A stretch of DNA of 64,000 nt from Collinsella sp. (GCA_019414445.1 DXMA01000005.1:8213-72212), one strand, 5' to 3'; shown: positions 46,542-55,570, numbered from the stretch's first letter. The notes: generated by a model from the sequence alone, not told the origin. Made by a program: numbers and translations.

Positions 46542-47354
46542 GTGTCCTCACAGACTCTCGCAACCGAAAAAGCCCCGCGTCCGTATAAGAAGGACTTGCT
46601 CATCCTCGAGCAGCTCGTCACCAAGGACTTCAAGCTCAAATACCGCCGTAGTTTCCTCGGCGTGTTGTGGAGCGTTCTCAACCCGTTGCTCATGATGATC
46701 GTCATGTCCATCGTGTTTTCTTACATGTTTGGCAGCAACGTCCCTAACTTCCCGCTCTACCTCATCGTGGGCAACGTCACGTTCTCGCTCATGAGCGACT
46801 CCACCAACGCGGCACTTACGAGTATCATCAACGCCGCGCCCCTGCTCAAGAAGGTAAAGGTCAACCGGTACATCTTCCCGGTGCAGAAGGTCTTGTTCGC
46901 GCTCGTAAACTTCGCTTTCTCGCTCATCGCCGTGGCTATCGTCATGCTGTTCTTTCAGGTTATGCCCACGTGGCACTTCATCTGGCTGCCCCTGTGCCTG
47001 TTCTTGCTGATGCTCTTTTGCATCGGCGTGGGCATGGCCATCGGCGCGCTCTCCGTCTTCTTCCGCGACATCATCCATCTGTGGAGCGTCGTCATCATCG
47101 CGTGGACCTACCTCACGCCCATCTTCTGGGACCTCTCCTTGCTTATCGACAAGGGCGCCCCGCACTGGATCATCATGCTGGTGAAGATTAACCCCATGTA
47201 CAACTACCTCGAGTTCATGCGTGACATCTTCCTGTGGCAGCAGAACCCCACGCCCACGGTGCTCCTCATGTGCATCGCGTGGGCCATCATCGCGCTCATC
47301 ATCGGTATCTTCGTGTTCAAGAAGACCGAGCACAAGTTCATTCTCTACGTCTAA
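46542..47354 (+). CDS. wzm: ABC-2 polysaccharide exporter permease (Wzm/TagG-like)
   Basis: The 270-residue protein has six predicted helices. The N-terminal amphipathic LEQLVTKDFKLKYRRSFLGVLWSVLNPLLMM is the standard opening of the family, and KINPMYNYLEFMRD precedes the last helices. It forms the membrane channel for export of undecaprenyl-linked surface glycan or teichoic acid-like chains. GTG 46542 has GGGAGG upstream. It is the first gene of a five-gene GC-rich plus-strand operon, with its ATPase starting nine bases after the stop. Confidence 0.92.
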   Translation: MSSQTLATEKAPRPYKKDLLILEQLVTKDFKLKYRRSFLGVLWSVLNPLLMMIVMSIVFSYMFGSNVPNFPLYLIVGNVTFSLMSDSTNAALTSIINAAPLLKKVKVNRYIFPVQKVLFALVNFAFSLIAVAIVMLFFQVMPTWHFIWLPLCLFLLMLFCIGVGMAIGALSVFFRDIIHLWSVVIIAWTYLTPIFWDLSLLIDKGAPHWIIMLVKINPMYNYLEFMRDIFLWQQNPTPTVLLMCIAWAIIALIIGIFVFKKTEHKFILYV

Positions 47355-47363
47355 GGCGGCACC

Positions 47364-48119
47364 ATGGCAGACGCTACCAACACCGAATACGCCATCGAGG
47401 TCGACGATGTCACGATGGTCTTCAACATGGCCAGCGAGCAGCTCAACTCCCTCAAGGAGTACTTCATCAAGCTCGTGCGCCACGAGTTGTTCTTCAAGGA
47501 ATTCCATGCTCTGGAGCACGTGAGCTTCAAGGTTAAGAAGGGCGAGGTCATCGGCCTGGTGGGAACCAACGGTTCCGGTAAGTCCACCATGCTCAAGATT
47601 ATCGCCGGCGTGCTCGAACCCACGAAGGGCACCGTGACGGTTCGTGGCAACATCGCGCCCCTCATCGAGCTGGGCGCTGGTTTCGATCTTGAGCTCACGG
47701 CGCGTGAGAACATCTTCCTCAACGGTGCGCTTTTGGGTTACTCCAAGCAGTTCATGGAGGAGCACCTGAACGAGATCGTGGACTTCGCCGAGCTGCGCGA
47801 CTTTCTCGACATGCCTATGAAGAACTACTCATCTGGTATGGTCGCGCGTATCGCGTTCGCCATCGCCACCGTGGTGGAGCCCGACATACTCATTGTCGAT
47901 GAGACGCTCTCCGTGGGCGACGTGTTTTTCCAGGAGAAGTGCGAGCGCCGCATCCAGAGCTTCATAGATTCCGGTAACGTGACTGTGCTGTTCGTGAGCC
48001 ATTCTATCGGGCAGGTGGAGCGCATCTGCACCTCCGCTGTGTGGATCGAGAAGGGCCACGAGCGCATGATCGGCCCAGTGGACGAGGTCTGCGCGGCTTA
48101 CAAGGCGCAGTTCGACTAA
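47364..48119 (+). CDS. wzt: ABC polysaccharide exporter ATPase (Wzt/TagH-like)
   Basis: The 251-residue ATPase has Walker A GLVGTNGSGKSTMLK near residue 70, NYSSGMVARIAFAIA as signature region, Walker B DILIVDETLSVGD, and the H-loop FVSHSIGQVERI. It has only the nucleotide-binding domain, without the C-terminal carbohydrate-binding domain of O9a-type Wzt, so export should not depend on recognition of a terminal cap. It partners the Wzm permease. A transferase begins one base after its stop. Confidence 0.93.
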   Translation: MADATNTEYAIEVDDVTMVFNMASEQLNSLKEYFIKLVRHELFFKEFHALEHVSFKVKKGEVIGLVGTNGSGKSTMLKIIAGVLEPTKGTVTVRGNIAPLIELGAGFDLELTARENIFLNGALLGYSKQFMEEHLNEIVDFAELRDFLDMPMKNYSSGMVARIAFAIATVVEPDILIVDETLSVGDVFFQEKCERRIQSFIDSGNVTVLFVSHSIGQVERICTSAVWIEKGHERMIGPVDEVCAAYKAQFD

Positions 48120-48120
48120 T

Positions 48121-49377
48121 ATGTCCGGCGCGTGCGACGAGGCGGCCGCGAGCGAGCGCCGCCCCTTCTTTTCCATTATCATGCCCTGCTATGGCGTGGC
48201 GGCTTACCTGCCCGATGCCATAGCGTGCGTCCGTGCTCAAACGTGTGCGGACTGGGAGCTCATCTGCGTTGACGACGCCTCTCCCGATAACGTGGCTAGG
48301 ATCGTGGAGGCGGCCGCTGCACAAGACGCGCGTATTCGTCTTGTGCGCCACAAGGAGAACCAAGGCCTGTCCGGCGCGCGCAATACCGGCATCGCGGCGG
48401 CACGCGGCTCCTACGTATGGATGCCCGACCCAGACGACACGTACGACCCCGAGCTTCTCGAGGAGTGTCGCGCGGCCATAGCCATGGGTGCTGGTGTTCC
48501 TATGGGAGGCGTCGTCGATCCTGCGAGCTTTCCGCTTCGCCCGAATACCCCGTGCGATGTCGTCGTGTTTGGTTGTCGCGAGGAATACCGCGCTGACAAC
48601 GGGGCCGTTACGGGTACGCGAGAGCTTGTGCCGGCGCTGGATGGCGCAGTCTTCAGCATGGATGACCTCGATGCCCCCACGTGTCACGTCGTTGCAGCGG
48701 ATTCTCCTGCGGCTATCGAGCTTGCCGCGGGGCGAAGCGCGTTTCTGCTGGATCGCGACGAATACCGCTCGAGCATTCTCGTCCTCGAGGAGCTCACGCT
48801 CTTTGGGTACGCTTGGAACAAGGTCTATCGCCGAGAGGTGCTCGATGGCCTCTCGTTCGAGGATGTACCGCTCATCGAGGACGTCTGCTTCAATATCGAG
48901 GTTGCGCGTCGTGTGGGTTCGGCCGCCGTGATATGTCGTCCGCTTTATCGCTATCAGAAACGCGAGAATGTAAACCTTACGAACAAATTCGTGCCGCGCT
49001 ATTACGAGGTGCACCGCAGGCGCGTGGCGGAGTTGTTCGAGCTGCTGCGCGGTTGGGGCCTGGACAGTACCGACGCTCGTTCGCGCTTGGGCTTTAGGTT
49101 TGCGCGGTACGTGCTGAGCGCCATCGAGCGCACGTTCGACGAGCGGGCGGGCATGGACGCGGCGGCCCGCCGTGCGTTTTGCGCCGAGCTCACGGCAGAC
49201 CCTCTGTATCGTGAACTCATCGTCGAGGCTCCGGCGAGGTCGGGACGCGTTTCGCGCGCACTCCATGCCCTGCTCGCCAGGGGCAATCCGCACCTCATGC
49301 TCGCCGCGGGTCGCTGCGTGCATGTGGTGCGGGGAAGGTCTTCGCGCGCATACGCGAGCGTGAAGACGGTTGGATAG
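48121..49377 (+). CDS. GT2 family glycosyltransferase
   Basis: The 418-residue GT-A enzyme has FFSIIMPCYGVAAYLPDAI at about residue 17, CVDDASPDN, GLSGARNTGIAAARGSYV, and PDPDDTYDP as the metal-binding site. A long insertion after residue 130 and a basic C-terminal tail are present. It starts one base after the wzt stop and lacks its own ribosome site, so translation is coupled. GC-rich codon use agrees with the exporter genes. Confidence 0.87.
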   Translation: MSGACDEAAASERRPFFSIIMPCYGVAAYLPDAIACVRAQTCADWELICVDDASPDNVARIVEAAAAQDARIRLVRHKENQGLSGARNTGIAAARGSYVWMPDPDDTYDPELLEECRAAIAMGAGVPMGGVVDPASFPLRPNTPCDVVVFGCREEYRADNGAVTGTRELVPALDGAVFSMDDLDAPTCHVVAADSPAAIELAAGRSAFLLDRDEYRSSILVLEELTLFGYAWNKVYRREVLDGLSFEDVPLIEDVCFNIEVARRVGSAAVICRPLYRYQKRENVNLTNKFVPRYYEVHRRRVAELFELLRGWGLDSTDARSRLGFRFARYVLSAIERTFDERAGMDAAARRAFCAELTADPLYRELIVEAPARSGRVSRALHALLARGNPHLMLAAGRCVHVVRGRSSRAYASVKTVG

Positions 49378-49416
49378 GATGTTGCGCGGTCTGTCAGCCG
49401 CGAGAGGGGTGTATGC

Positions 49417-50478
49417 ATGAGTGATGTTGAGAGTCGGGGCGGAAGCGCGCTGCAGCTTACCGTCGCTGTCCCTGCTTACAACGTCGAGAGCTACCTCGCG
49501 CGAGGTCTTGAGTCCTACCTCGACCCGCGATTCGTGGGCAAGCTCGAGGTCGTCGTGGTGGACGATGGCTCTACCGACGGCACCCGTGCGCTTGCGGAGG
49601 AGTTCGCCGCGCGCAGCCATGGCGTGATCCGCGTCATCTCCAAGAAGAACGGAGGCCACGGCTCGGCCGTGAACGCTGGCCTGGCCGAGGCGCGCGGGCG
49701 CTATTTCCGCGTGGTGGACGGCGACGACTGGGTGAACACGGACGGTATGGCCGAGCTGCTCGAGCGTCTTGCCGACCTCGATTGCGACCTTGTGGTAGAC
49801 AAGAAGCGCGAGATTGACATGACTTCTGGCGAGGAGCGTCCGTTCCCGCTCGCCAAGGGCGTTGTCACGGGTCGTGCGCTCGACTTCTCCAGCGTTCTCA
49901 CCAACGGCGACACCGTGTTCCAGATCATGATCCACACGCTCACAGCGCGTACGGACTACCTACGCGGTATCGGCATCAGCCTACTCGAGCACACCTTCTA
50001 CGAGGACTATGAGTACGTGGTCAAGGCAAGCGTGCCCGCCTCTACCATCTGCTACCTCGATATCGAGGTGTACCAGTACCTGGTGGGCAACGAGAACCAG
50101 TCCGTGAGCCAGGCGAACTACGTGCGCCGCTGGGACGATCACGACCGCGTGGTCATGGAGCTCCTGGACTACCTTGAGCGCTGCGAGCATGGCGAGGTAT
50201 GCGCCGCGAGCGGGGAGAGGCTTTCGGATGAGTCCGTCTACTACGTGCGCGAGAAGGTCCACCTCATCGTGGACACGCACTACAACATCGCGTTGCTGTT
50301 CGATGAGGATCGCAGCCGTGGGCGTGCGCGCGCCAAGGCGTTCCGACGCGAGCTGAGGTGTGCGGACATAGACCAGTGGGCGCGCGGCGAGCAGCGATAC
50401 CGTATGGCCACGCTCCTCAACCGCTTGAGCTTCTCGTACAACTCCATCAAGCGCTTGGTCTCCAAGCGCCGTCACTAG
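49417..50478 (+). CDS. GT2 family glycosyltransferase
   Basis: The 353-residue transferase has QLTVAVPAYNVESYLARGLES, VVVDDGSTDGTRALAEEF, KKNGGHGSAVNAGLAEARGRYF, and RVVDGDDWVNTDG with DxD near residue 106. The GHGSAVNAG form is typical of GT2 enzymes in capsule and teichoic-like clusters. It is cytoplasmic with no membrane helix. Start ATG 49417 follows GAGAGGGG. It is the fourth gene of the exporter operon. Confidence 0.88.
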   Translation: MSDVESRGGSALQLTVAVPAYNVESYLARGLESYLDPRFVGKLEVVVVDDGSTDGTRALAEEFAARSHGVIRVISKKNGGHGSAVNAGLAEARGRYFRVVDGDDWVNTDGMAELLERLADLDCDLVVDKKREIDMTSGEERPFPLAKGVVTGRALDFSSVLTNGDTVFQIMIHTLTARTDYLRGIGISLLEHTFYEDYEYVVKASVPASTICYLDIEVYQYLVGNENQSVSQANYVRRWDDHDRVVMELLDYLERCEHGEVCAASGERLSDESVYYVREKVHLIVDTHYNIALLFDEDRSRGRARAKAFRRELRCADIDQWARGEQRYRMATLLNRLSFSYNSIKRLVSKRRH

Positions 50479-50499
50479 CACGCTACCAAGGGATGATTC

Positions 50500-51735
50500 A
50501 TGAGCCGCAAACCGCGAATAGCCATATTCAGCGCCGACGCCAAGCTTGGCCATGAGGTCAAGGGTGCCACGCGCTACACGTTCCTCGCGACGCTTCTCGT
50601 GGAGCGTGGCTTCAATGTCGACTTTATCACGAGCGGCTTCCAGCACTGGGAGAAGCGCCAGCGTGATTTGGCGACGTTCGACACGAGCATGCACGCGTTC
50701 AACGTGAAGTTCATTGCCGAGCCGAGCTATCCCGCCAACATGTGCCCCCAGCGCATCTGGGCGCACCATGTGATGGCCAAGCGCGTGACGGCGTACTTCG
50801 ATGTGGACCACGACTACGACCTCATCTACTGCCAGATTCCGCCCAACGATGTGACGCTCGCCGTGGGACGGTCCGCGAAACGCTACGGCATCCCCTTCGT
50901 GGTCGACGTGAACGACCTGTGGCCTGAGGCCTTCCGTATCGCGCTCGACGTTCCGGTGCTGTCCGACATAGCCTTCGCTCCGTTCGAGCGCCAAGCTCGT
51001 CGCGCGTACGCGTTGGCGGACGCCGTGGTGGGTACGTCCGACGAGTACGCCGCGCGCCCTTTCCGCGACCGCGCCGAGGATATCCCCAAGCTCGTGGTGT
51101 ACGTGGGTAACGACCTCGAGGAGTTCGACGCGGGCGCCGCTGAGAACGTCGGCTCCGTGGAAAAGCCCGAGGGCGAGGTCTGGGTTACTTACGCGGGTAA
51201 TATCTCGGCACTATACGACTTGGAGACGCTCGTCGAGGCTGTGGCGATAGCTGCCAAGGCGCATCCCGAGCTCAGACTCAAGATTCTTGGCGATGGCCCC
51301 GAACGCGCATCCGTTGAGGCGGCGGTTGAGCGAACCGGGGCGCCTGCTGGGCTTTTGGGCTACATGCCGTACCGTGTCATGGCGGCTTGGCTCAAGGCGT
51401 CCGACATGGTGGTCAACTCGCTGGTTGCGAACGCGCCCCAGAGCGTGCCCACCAAGATAGGCGATTACCTGGCCTCGGGACGCCCCATGATTAACACGTC
51501 CATGAACGTTGAGTTTCGCGAGAAGGTCGTGCGTGACGGCTTTGGCGTGAATGTTGTGCCGGGTGACGCCGAAGGGCTCGCCAGGGTGATCTGCGAGCTT
51601 GTCGAGGACGAGGCGGGACGCGCGCGCATGGGTCGCGTGGCGCGCGAGCTCGCGGCGGCACAGTTCGACCGCCCGCATTCCTATGAGGCTACCGTCGACC
51701 TCATTCGAGGCCTGATCTCCGAGCGCACGAAGTAG
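50500..51735 (+). CDS. GT4-like glycosyltransferase (GT-B fold)
   Basis: The 411-residue GT-B enzyme has an N-terminal domain with IAIFSADAKLGHEVKGATRYTFLA, and VDVNDLWPEAFRIAL. The C-terminal nucleotide-sugar domain has VTYAGNISALYDLETLVEA, LKILGDGPERASVE and QSVPTKIGDYLASGRPMI; the EX7E-type acid is not certain. DLWPE and NISALYDLE are usual in WbuB-like GT4 transferases. ATG 50500 follows AAGGGATG. It ends the intact GC-rich operon; degraded genes follow. Confidence 0.87.
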   Translation: MSRKPRIAIFSADAKLGHEVKGATRYTFLATLLVERGFNVDFITSGFQHWEKRQRDLATFDTSMHAFNVKFIAEPSYPANMCPQRIWAHHVMAKRVTAYFDVDHDYDLIYCQIPPNDVTLAVGRSAKRYGIPFVVDVNDLWPEAFRIALDVPVLSDIAFAPFERQARRAYALADAVVGTSDEYAARPFRDRAEDIPKLVVYVGNDLEEFDAGAAENVGSVEKPEGEVWVTYAGNISALYDLETLVEAVAIAAKAHPELRLKILGDGPERASVEAAVERTGAPAGLLGYMPYRVMAAWLKASDMVVNSLVANAPQSVPTKIGDYLASGRPMINTSMNVEFREKVVRDGFGVNVVPGDAEGLARVICELVEDEAGRARMGRVARELAAAQFDRPHSYEATVDLIRGLISERTK

Positions 51736-51786
51736 ATTGCCCCCGTGAGGCGTGCTCGTCCTATACTCGGACTGATAGGAGAGTGC

Positions 51787-52131
51787 ATGGTGTGTCGGGG
51801 TTGGGCGAGGCCGTGCTTGAGGGGGGGGGCGACCGACCGCAAGCTGTCCGATGAGCCGGCAATCGTGGAGATGGCCCGCTCTATTTCCGGGTTGCCCGAC
51901 GATACCAAGATGACGCTTGTTCCAACCGGTCCCTTGACGAACATCACGCTGTTCCTACGTACGTACTCGGGGCGTGCCGATCGTATCGACCACATCGTCC
52001 TCATGGGCGGCACCACGGTTGGCGGAAACGCGACCGTGTACGCCGAGTTCAACATATGGGACGACCCCGAGGCTGCGCAGATTGTGGTCTCGAGCGGGCT
52101 ACACATCGTTATGTGCCGCCTCGATGTGACC
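51787..52131 (+). pseudogene. Inosine-uridine nucleoside hydrolase fragment
   Basis: The piece encodes RKLSDEPAIVEMARSISG, VPTGPLTNITLFLRTY and HIVLMGGTTVGGNATV with EFNIWDDPEAAQIV, the middle of an IUNH-type nucleoside hydrolase that splits ribonucleosides. The N-terminal DTDxxxDD calcium site is missing and the C-terminal histidine region is cut at a palindrome (52123). Upstream, GVSGLGEAVLEGG in another frame shows a frameshift, positioned at a run of nine G (51821-51829). Confidence 0.75.
51821..51829 (+). repeat. G9 homopolymer inside the nucleoside hydrolase remnant
   Basis: Nine consecutive G residues join the two reading frames of the remnant; one base fewer or more would restore the frame. 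It may be a slippage or sequencing-error site. Confidence 0.6.
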
Positions 52132-52178
52132 CAGAATGGCGGTTGCGGCTTTGCCTTTCCGCCATTCTGGGTCACATC
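52123..52178. repeat. Perfect 20-base-arm palindrome at the junction of two truncated genes
   Basis: Arms 52123-52142 and 52159-52178 are exact reverse complements, with a 16-base loop containing TTGCGGCTTTGCCT. Both flanking genes (nucleoside hydrolase on plus, membrane protein on minus) lose their 3' ends exactly here. It resembles a miniature hairpin element rather than a normal terminator, as no T-run follows. Confidence 0.75.
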
Positions 52179-52189
52179 CGGAGTACTGG

Positions 52190-53386
52190 TTATGAGACGC
52201 GCTCGGCGAACTCCAGGTATTGCGTGCGGCGCCACTTGTCCATCGTGGCGGCGTAGAGGCTTTCGGTGTTGTCGAGCTCGAGTGCATCAGTGACTTGGTT
52301 GTTGTTGAACCAGCCCTGAATGCTGTTCCCGTATACGACCGCGAGCACGACAGATGCGGTAGCGGCCACGATGTTCCAACGCCGGCGTGACGCGAGCGTG
52401 AGGGCGGACCTGGCGCTCGATTCGAGCGAAGGGTGGCTACCGAGTGCGGTGTGCGCCCCCATCGCCGTATTGGAGGAGGGACACGCGTCACGGTTGATAA
52501 GGGAACCGATTGTCATTCTGAGCGAAGGACGCGCAGCGTCCGTAGTCGAAGAATCTTCGCGGGCGTTGCTACCCGCCTTGAGATCCTTCGGCATGTCAAC
52601 TGAACTTGCTTCAGTTGACATGTTGCCGCCCACCGGCAGTTTCGGCGGGCGTATCAACGACAGTATCGCGAGCGCTATGCACAGCAGCCCCAGCGCATCC
52701 AACATCGCCGGCGTGAGCACGTAGTCGTAGCCGGCGGATACGGCGGCGGCCGTACCCAGGGCGAGCAGGTCGCTTGGCAGAATTGCCACTCCCTTGAACG
52801 CCCAGATGAAGCTCTGCGCTATGCCCACGCCGGCGCACGCTACGGCCGCGAGCGCGGGGCCGGCGCCGCGGCGCAGGAATGCGAAGTAGGCCACGGCCAT
52901 GAACGCGGCGATGAGCGCTACGGAGAACGTCACGGACGACCACGGCAGCAGACCCACGTTGTTGTTCCACGCAACCTCGAGCGCGCGGAAGGAGAGCGTG
53001 GCCGCCACGAGGATGCACACCGCATCGCGCAGGGTGCATGCGAGCAGGCGCATTGGCGCCTTGGTTGCATCTATAAGGCGGGCGAGGGGTCCACGCAGCA
53101 GCGGTACGAGGCCACAGGTGCCCGCGGCGCAGGCGAGGCCCGTCGTGGCGCTGGTGTTGCCCGTATCGGCGGTCCAATCTTCCACAAAACCTTGTCCGGT
53201 CCAATAGATGATGAACCCAAGCAGACCCACGAACGGAACCTGCCACAGAAGGGTGGTGACCTCTATGCGGCGGTGGCGCCAGAACTGCCATACCTGCTAT
53301 GCCGCGGCGGCGAAAAGGATGAGTATGAGCGCGCCGGTGGTGGGGCCGGCGTTCGCGGCTATGGTGGTGGGGGCTTCAGTTTCCAT
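52190..53386 (-). pseudogene. Polytopic membrane protein, interrupted by TAG and 3'-truncated
   Basis: ATG 53386 opens METEAPTTIAANAG with a first helix (TGALILILFAAAA), then an in-frame TAG at 53299-53297. The same frame continues VWQFWRHRRIEVTTLLW and at least eight helices (including LLGFIIYWTGQGF, CTLRDAVCILVAATLSF and MLDALGLLCIALAIL). It ends abruptly after DNTESLYAATMDKWRRTQ beside the palindrome at 52178. The membrane block followed by a truncated outer region recalls the N-terminus of LTA-synthase/sulfatase-like proteins, but no catalytic domain remains, so the family is uncertain. A helix-breaking insertion of polar repeats lies near the middle. Confidence 0.6.
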
Positions 53387-53473
53387 GCGGGCAACTCCTG
53401 GACCGCACGCAGGCGGCGGACAATCTCTTTACATGCTCTTTTCTATAACAGGTGCGTGAACCTGCCTCGCCTG

Positions 53474-53502
53474 TCACCCTGGGCGCTATGCGCCCAGGGT
53501 GA
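53474..53502. terminator. Perfect hairpin between membrane pseudogene and GT2 gene
   Basis: TCACCCTGGGCGC (53474-53486) and GCGCCCAGGGTGA (53490-53502) form a 13-base-pair stem with TAT loop. It lies in a 190-base gap without genes. There is no T-run, so it is a weak terminator or another small hairpin repeat. Confidence 0.5.
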
Positions 53503-53578
53503 GTTCCTAAAGGAAGGTCGGTAGCGATTCCTACTCGTTGTAGCACGGCACGACGATGGAAATGCGCGGTATGGCGGT

Positions 53579-54541
53579 TTACCTTGCGTTCGGGTTGTCG
53601 TTGCGATAGTCACCGAAGGCGTATTTGCTATACACATTGACTTCCCACTGCTTTTTTTCGACCTTTGCCACGGAGTCGAGGATAAAACCAGTCGCGAGAC
53701 TTAAGCCACACAGGAACATAAACGATGCGGCGAGCAGGGCGGTTGGGAAGCGCGGAACAAGACCGGTCTGGAAATACTCGACAATGATGGGAATGCCCAG
53801 GGCAAGACCGATTATTGCAAACAGGAGCGCAACGAGGCTGAAGAATTTGAGCGGGCGGTAGTCCTTGAACAGCGTGCCAATCATGGCGACGACCTTAATG
53901 CCGTCGCTGACGGTATTAAGCTTAGATTCGGATCCTTCGGGGCGATCGCGGTACTCAATAGGCACATCCTTGATGCGCCAGCGGTGGTCGACGGCGTGGA
54001 TGGAAAGTTCTGTTTCAATCTGAAAGCCCTCGGAAAGCACGGGGAACGTTTTGACAAAGGGACGGTTCATGGCGCGATAACCTGTCATAACGTCGTCGAA
54101 ACTGTAGCCATAGATCCACTTGATCATGGCACGAACTAGGTTGTTGCCAAAGTCGTGGAACGCACGCTTGTTTTCTTCGGCATAGGTGCCGTTGGACAGG
54201 CGATCGCCCACAGTCATGTCCGCCATGCCGTTGAGGATGGGCTCGCAGAGGGCTTTGGCTTCCTCGGCGGGATAGGTGTCGTCGCCATCGACCATTAGGT
54301 AACAAGCAGCATCGATATCGCGGAACATCTGACGGCAGACATTGCCCTTTCCCTGTCGGGGCTCAAAGCGCACTGTGGCGCCGTGTTCCGTTGCGATGCG
54401 CGAGGTATCGTCTGACGAGTTGTTATCGTATACATAGACCGTCGCCTGCGGAAGCTCGCGGTGGAAGTCGTCAATGACTTTGCCGATCGTAAGGGCTTCG
54501 TTGTAGCAGGGGATAATGACGGCAATAGATTCAGAATTCAC
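53579..54541 (-). CDS. GT2 glycosyltransferase with C-terminal membrane anchor (DPM1/GtrB-like), second copy
   Basis: The 320-residue paralogue of the gene at 33988-34941 has the same IAVIIPCYNEALTIGK opening, YDNNSSDDTSR, DxD in LMVDGDDTYPAE, IYGYSFDDVMTGYRAM, and two C-terminal helices before KVEKKQWEVNVYSKYAF. GTG 54541 has AAAGGAG upstream. It transfers a sugar to a polyprenyl carrier in the family model. The two copies differ mainly in scattered residues and the last ten positions; both are intact. Their direct orientation makes the 20-kb glycan locus between them a possible target of homologous recombination. Confidence 0.88.
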   Translation of the reverse strand: MNSESIAVIIPCYNEALTIGKVIDDFHRELPQATVYVYDNNSSDDTSRIATEHGATVRFEPRQGKGNVCRQMFRDIDAACYLMVDGDDTYPAEEAKALCEPILNGMADMTVGDRLSNGTYAEENKRAFHDFGNNLVRAMIKWIYGYSFDDVMTGYRAMNRPFVKTFPVLSEGFQIETELSIHAVDHRWRIKDVPIEYRDRPEGSESKLNTVSDGIKVVAMIGTLFKDYRPLKFFSLVALLFAIIGLALGIPIIVEYFQTGLVPRFPTALLAASFMFLCGLSLATGFILDSVAKVEKKQWEVNVYSKYAFGDYRNDNPNAR

Positions 54542-54663
54542 TCAATGCTCCTTTGATATTCAAACGTAGAAAGTATAGCCGTTTGGCCCTGGCATCCTGA
54601 GATGTAGCCGTCTTCCACAAGTCCGAGCGCAAATTCATCTTCTACATCTAAAGGAATGCTGTG

Positions 54664-55430
54664 ATGACTGAATCTGTTGTTGATTACAACGAGCAGCTTC
54701 TGGCTGTCGAGGCCGACGTCACCACCATGATCTTTAACATGGCGTCTGACTCGCTGACCAGCCTCAAAGAATGTTTTATTAAGCTCGCTAAGCATGAGTT
54801 GTTCTTTGAGGAGTTTAGGGCGCTTAAGCACATCTCGTTTGATATTCACCGCGGTGAGGTCGTGGGCTTGGTCGGTACTAATGGTTCCGGCAAGTCCACG
54901 ATGCCCAAGATTATCGCTGGTGTGCTCGAGCCTAGCGAGGGCAGCGTTAAGGTTCATGGCAACATTGCACCTCTGATTGAGCATGGAGCTGGCTTTGATC
55001 CCGAGCTGACGGCACGCGAGAACATTTATTTGAACGTTGCGCTAGTCGGCTATACCAAGGAATTTATCGATGTCGACTTTGATGGCATTATCGAGTTCGT
55101 TGAGCTGCAGAACTTTGTCGACATGCCGCTCAAGAACTTCTCTTCGGGTATGGTTGCGCGCATTGCTTTTGCAATCGCCACCATTACCGAGCCCGATATC
55201 CTGATCGTCGATGAGATGCTTTCCGTCGGCGACGTGTTCTTCCAGCAAAAGTGCGAGGCCCGTATTCAGCACTTTATCCAGAGCGGTGACGTGACGGTTT
55301 TGTTCGTGTCGCATTCCATGGAGCAGGTTGAGCGCATCTGCCAGCGTGCGTTTTGATTGAGAAGGGCGACCTTCGTATGGACGGCCCGGTCGATGAGGTA
55401 TGCAAGGCATACCGCGAACAGTTCAAGTAG
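54664..55430 (+). pseudogene. Second Wzt-like exporter ATPase, frameshifted and orphan
   Basis: The frame is homologous to the Wzt at 47364-48119 over its full length (FNMASDSLTSLKECFIKLAKHE and so on). One base is missing near 55348: after VERICQRA the frame runs into TGA at 55354, while IEKGDLRMDGPVDEV and the normal C-terminus continue in the next frame to TAG 55430. The Walker A also reads GSGKSTMPK instead of the usual STMLK, and there is no Wzm permease beside it. The truncated product still has Walker B and the H-loop, so partial function cannot be excluded, but decay is likely. Confidence 0.8.
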
Positions 55431-55483
55431 GTTATACTTATTTGTGCTTGGCGGGCTCGCGCTTGCTTGGCGTGCGGTTATTT

Positions 55484-55557
55484 GCTCCATTAGCTCAGTT
55501 GGATAGAGCAGGGGACTTCTAATCCCAAGGTCGACGGTTCGAATCCGCCATGGAGCA
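55484..55557 (+). tRNA. tRNA-Arg(TCT)
   Basis: The acceptor GCTCCAT pairs with ATGGAGC. D-arm TAGCTCAGTTGGATAGAGCA, anticodon loop CTTCTAA (anticodon TCT), T-arm GACGGTTCGAATCCGCC and discriminator A55557 complete the fold. It is followed by CC-C rather than encoded CCA. It sits just after the second exporter ATPase and just before the Septu-like pair, a usual position for an integration hotspot. Confidence 0.96.
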
Positions 55558-55570
55558 CCTTTTGTTTAAT

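Noticed and set aside
48004..49935. A long minus-strand open frame across the GC-rich exporter operon (and a similar one at 46548-47765).
   Set aside because: Arg/His-rich composition with no motif; the plus strand has recognised Wzm, Wzt and GT2 genes, so this is an antisense shadow of GC-rich coding DNA.
16699..53299. Genome-wide reassignment of TAG to an amino acid.
   Set aside because: Many intact genes here end naturally at TAG (for example at 5732, 43841, 49377, 50478, 51735), and other stops are also found in-frame in the broken genes; ordinary nonsense mutation is simpler.
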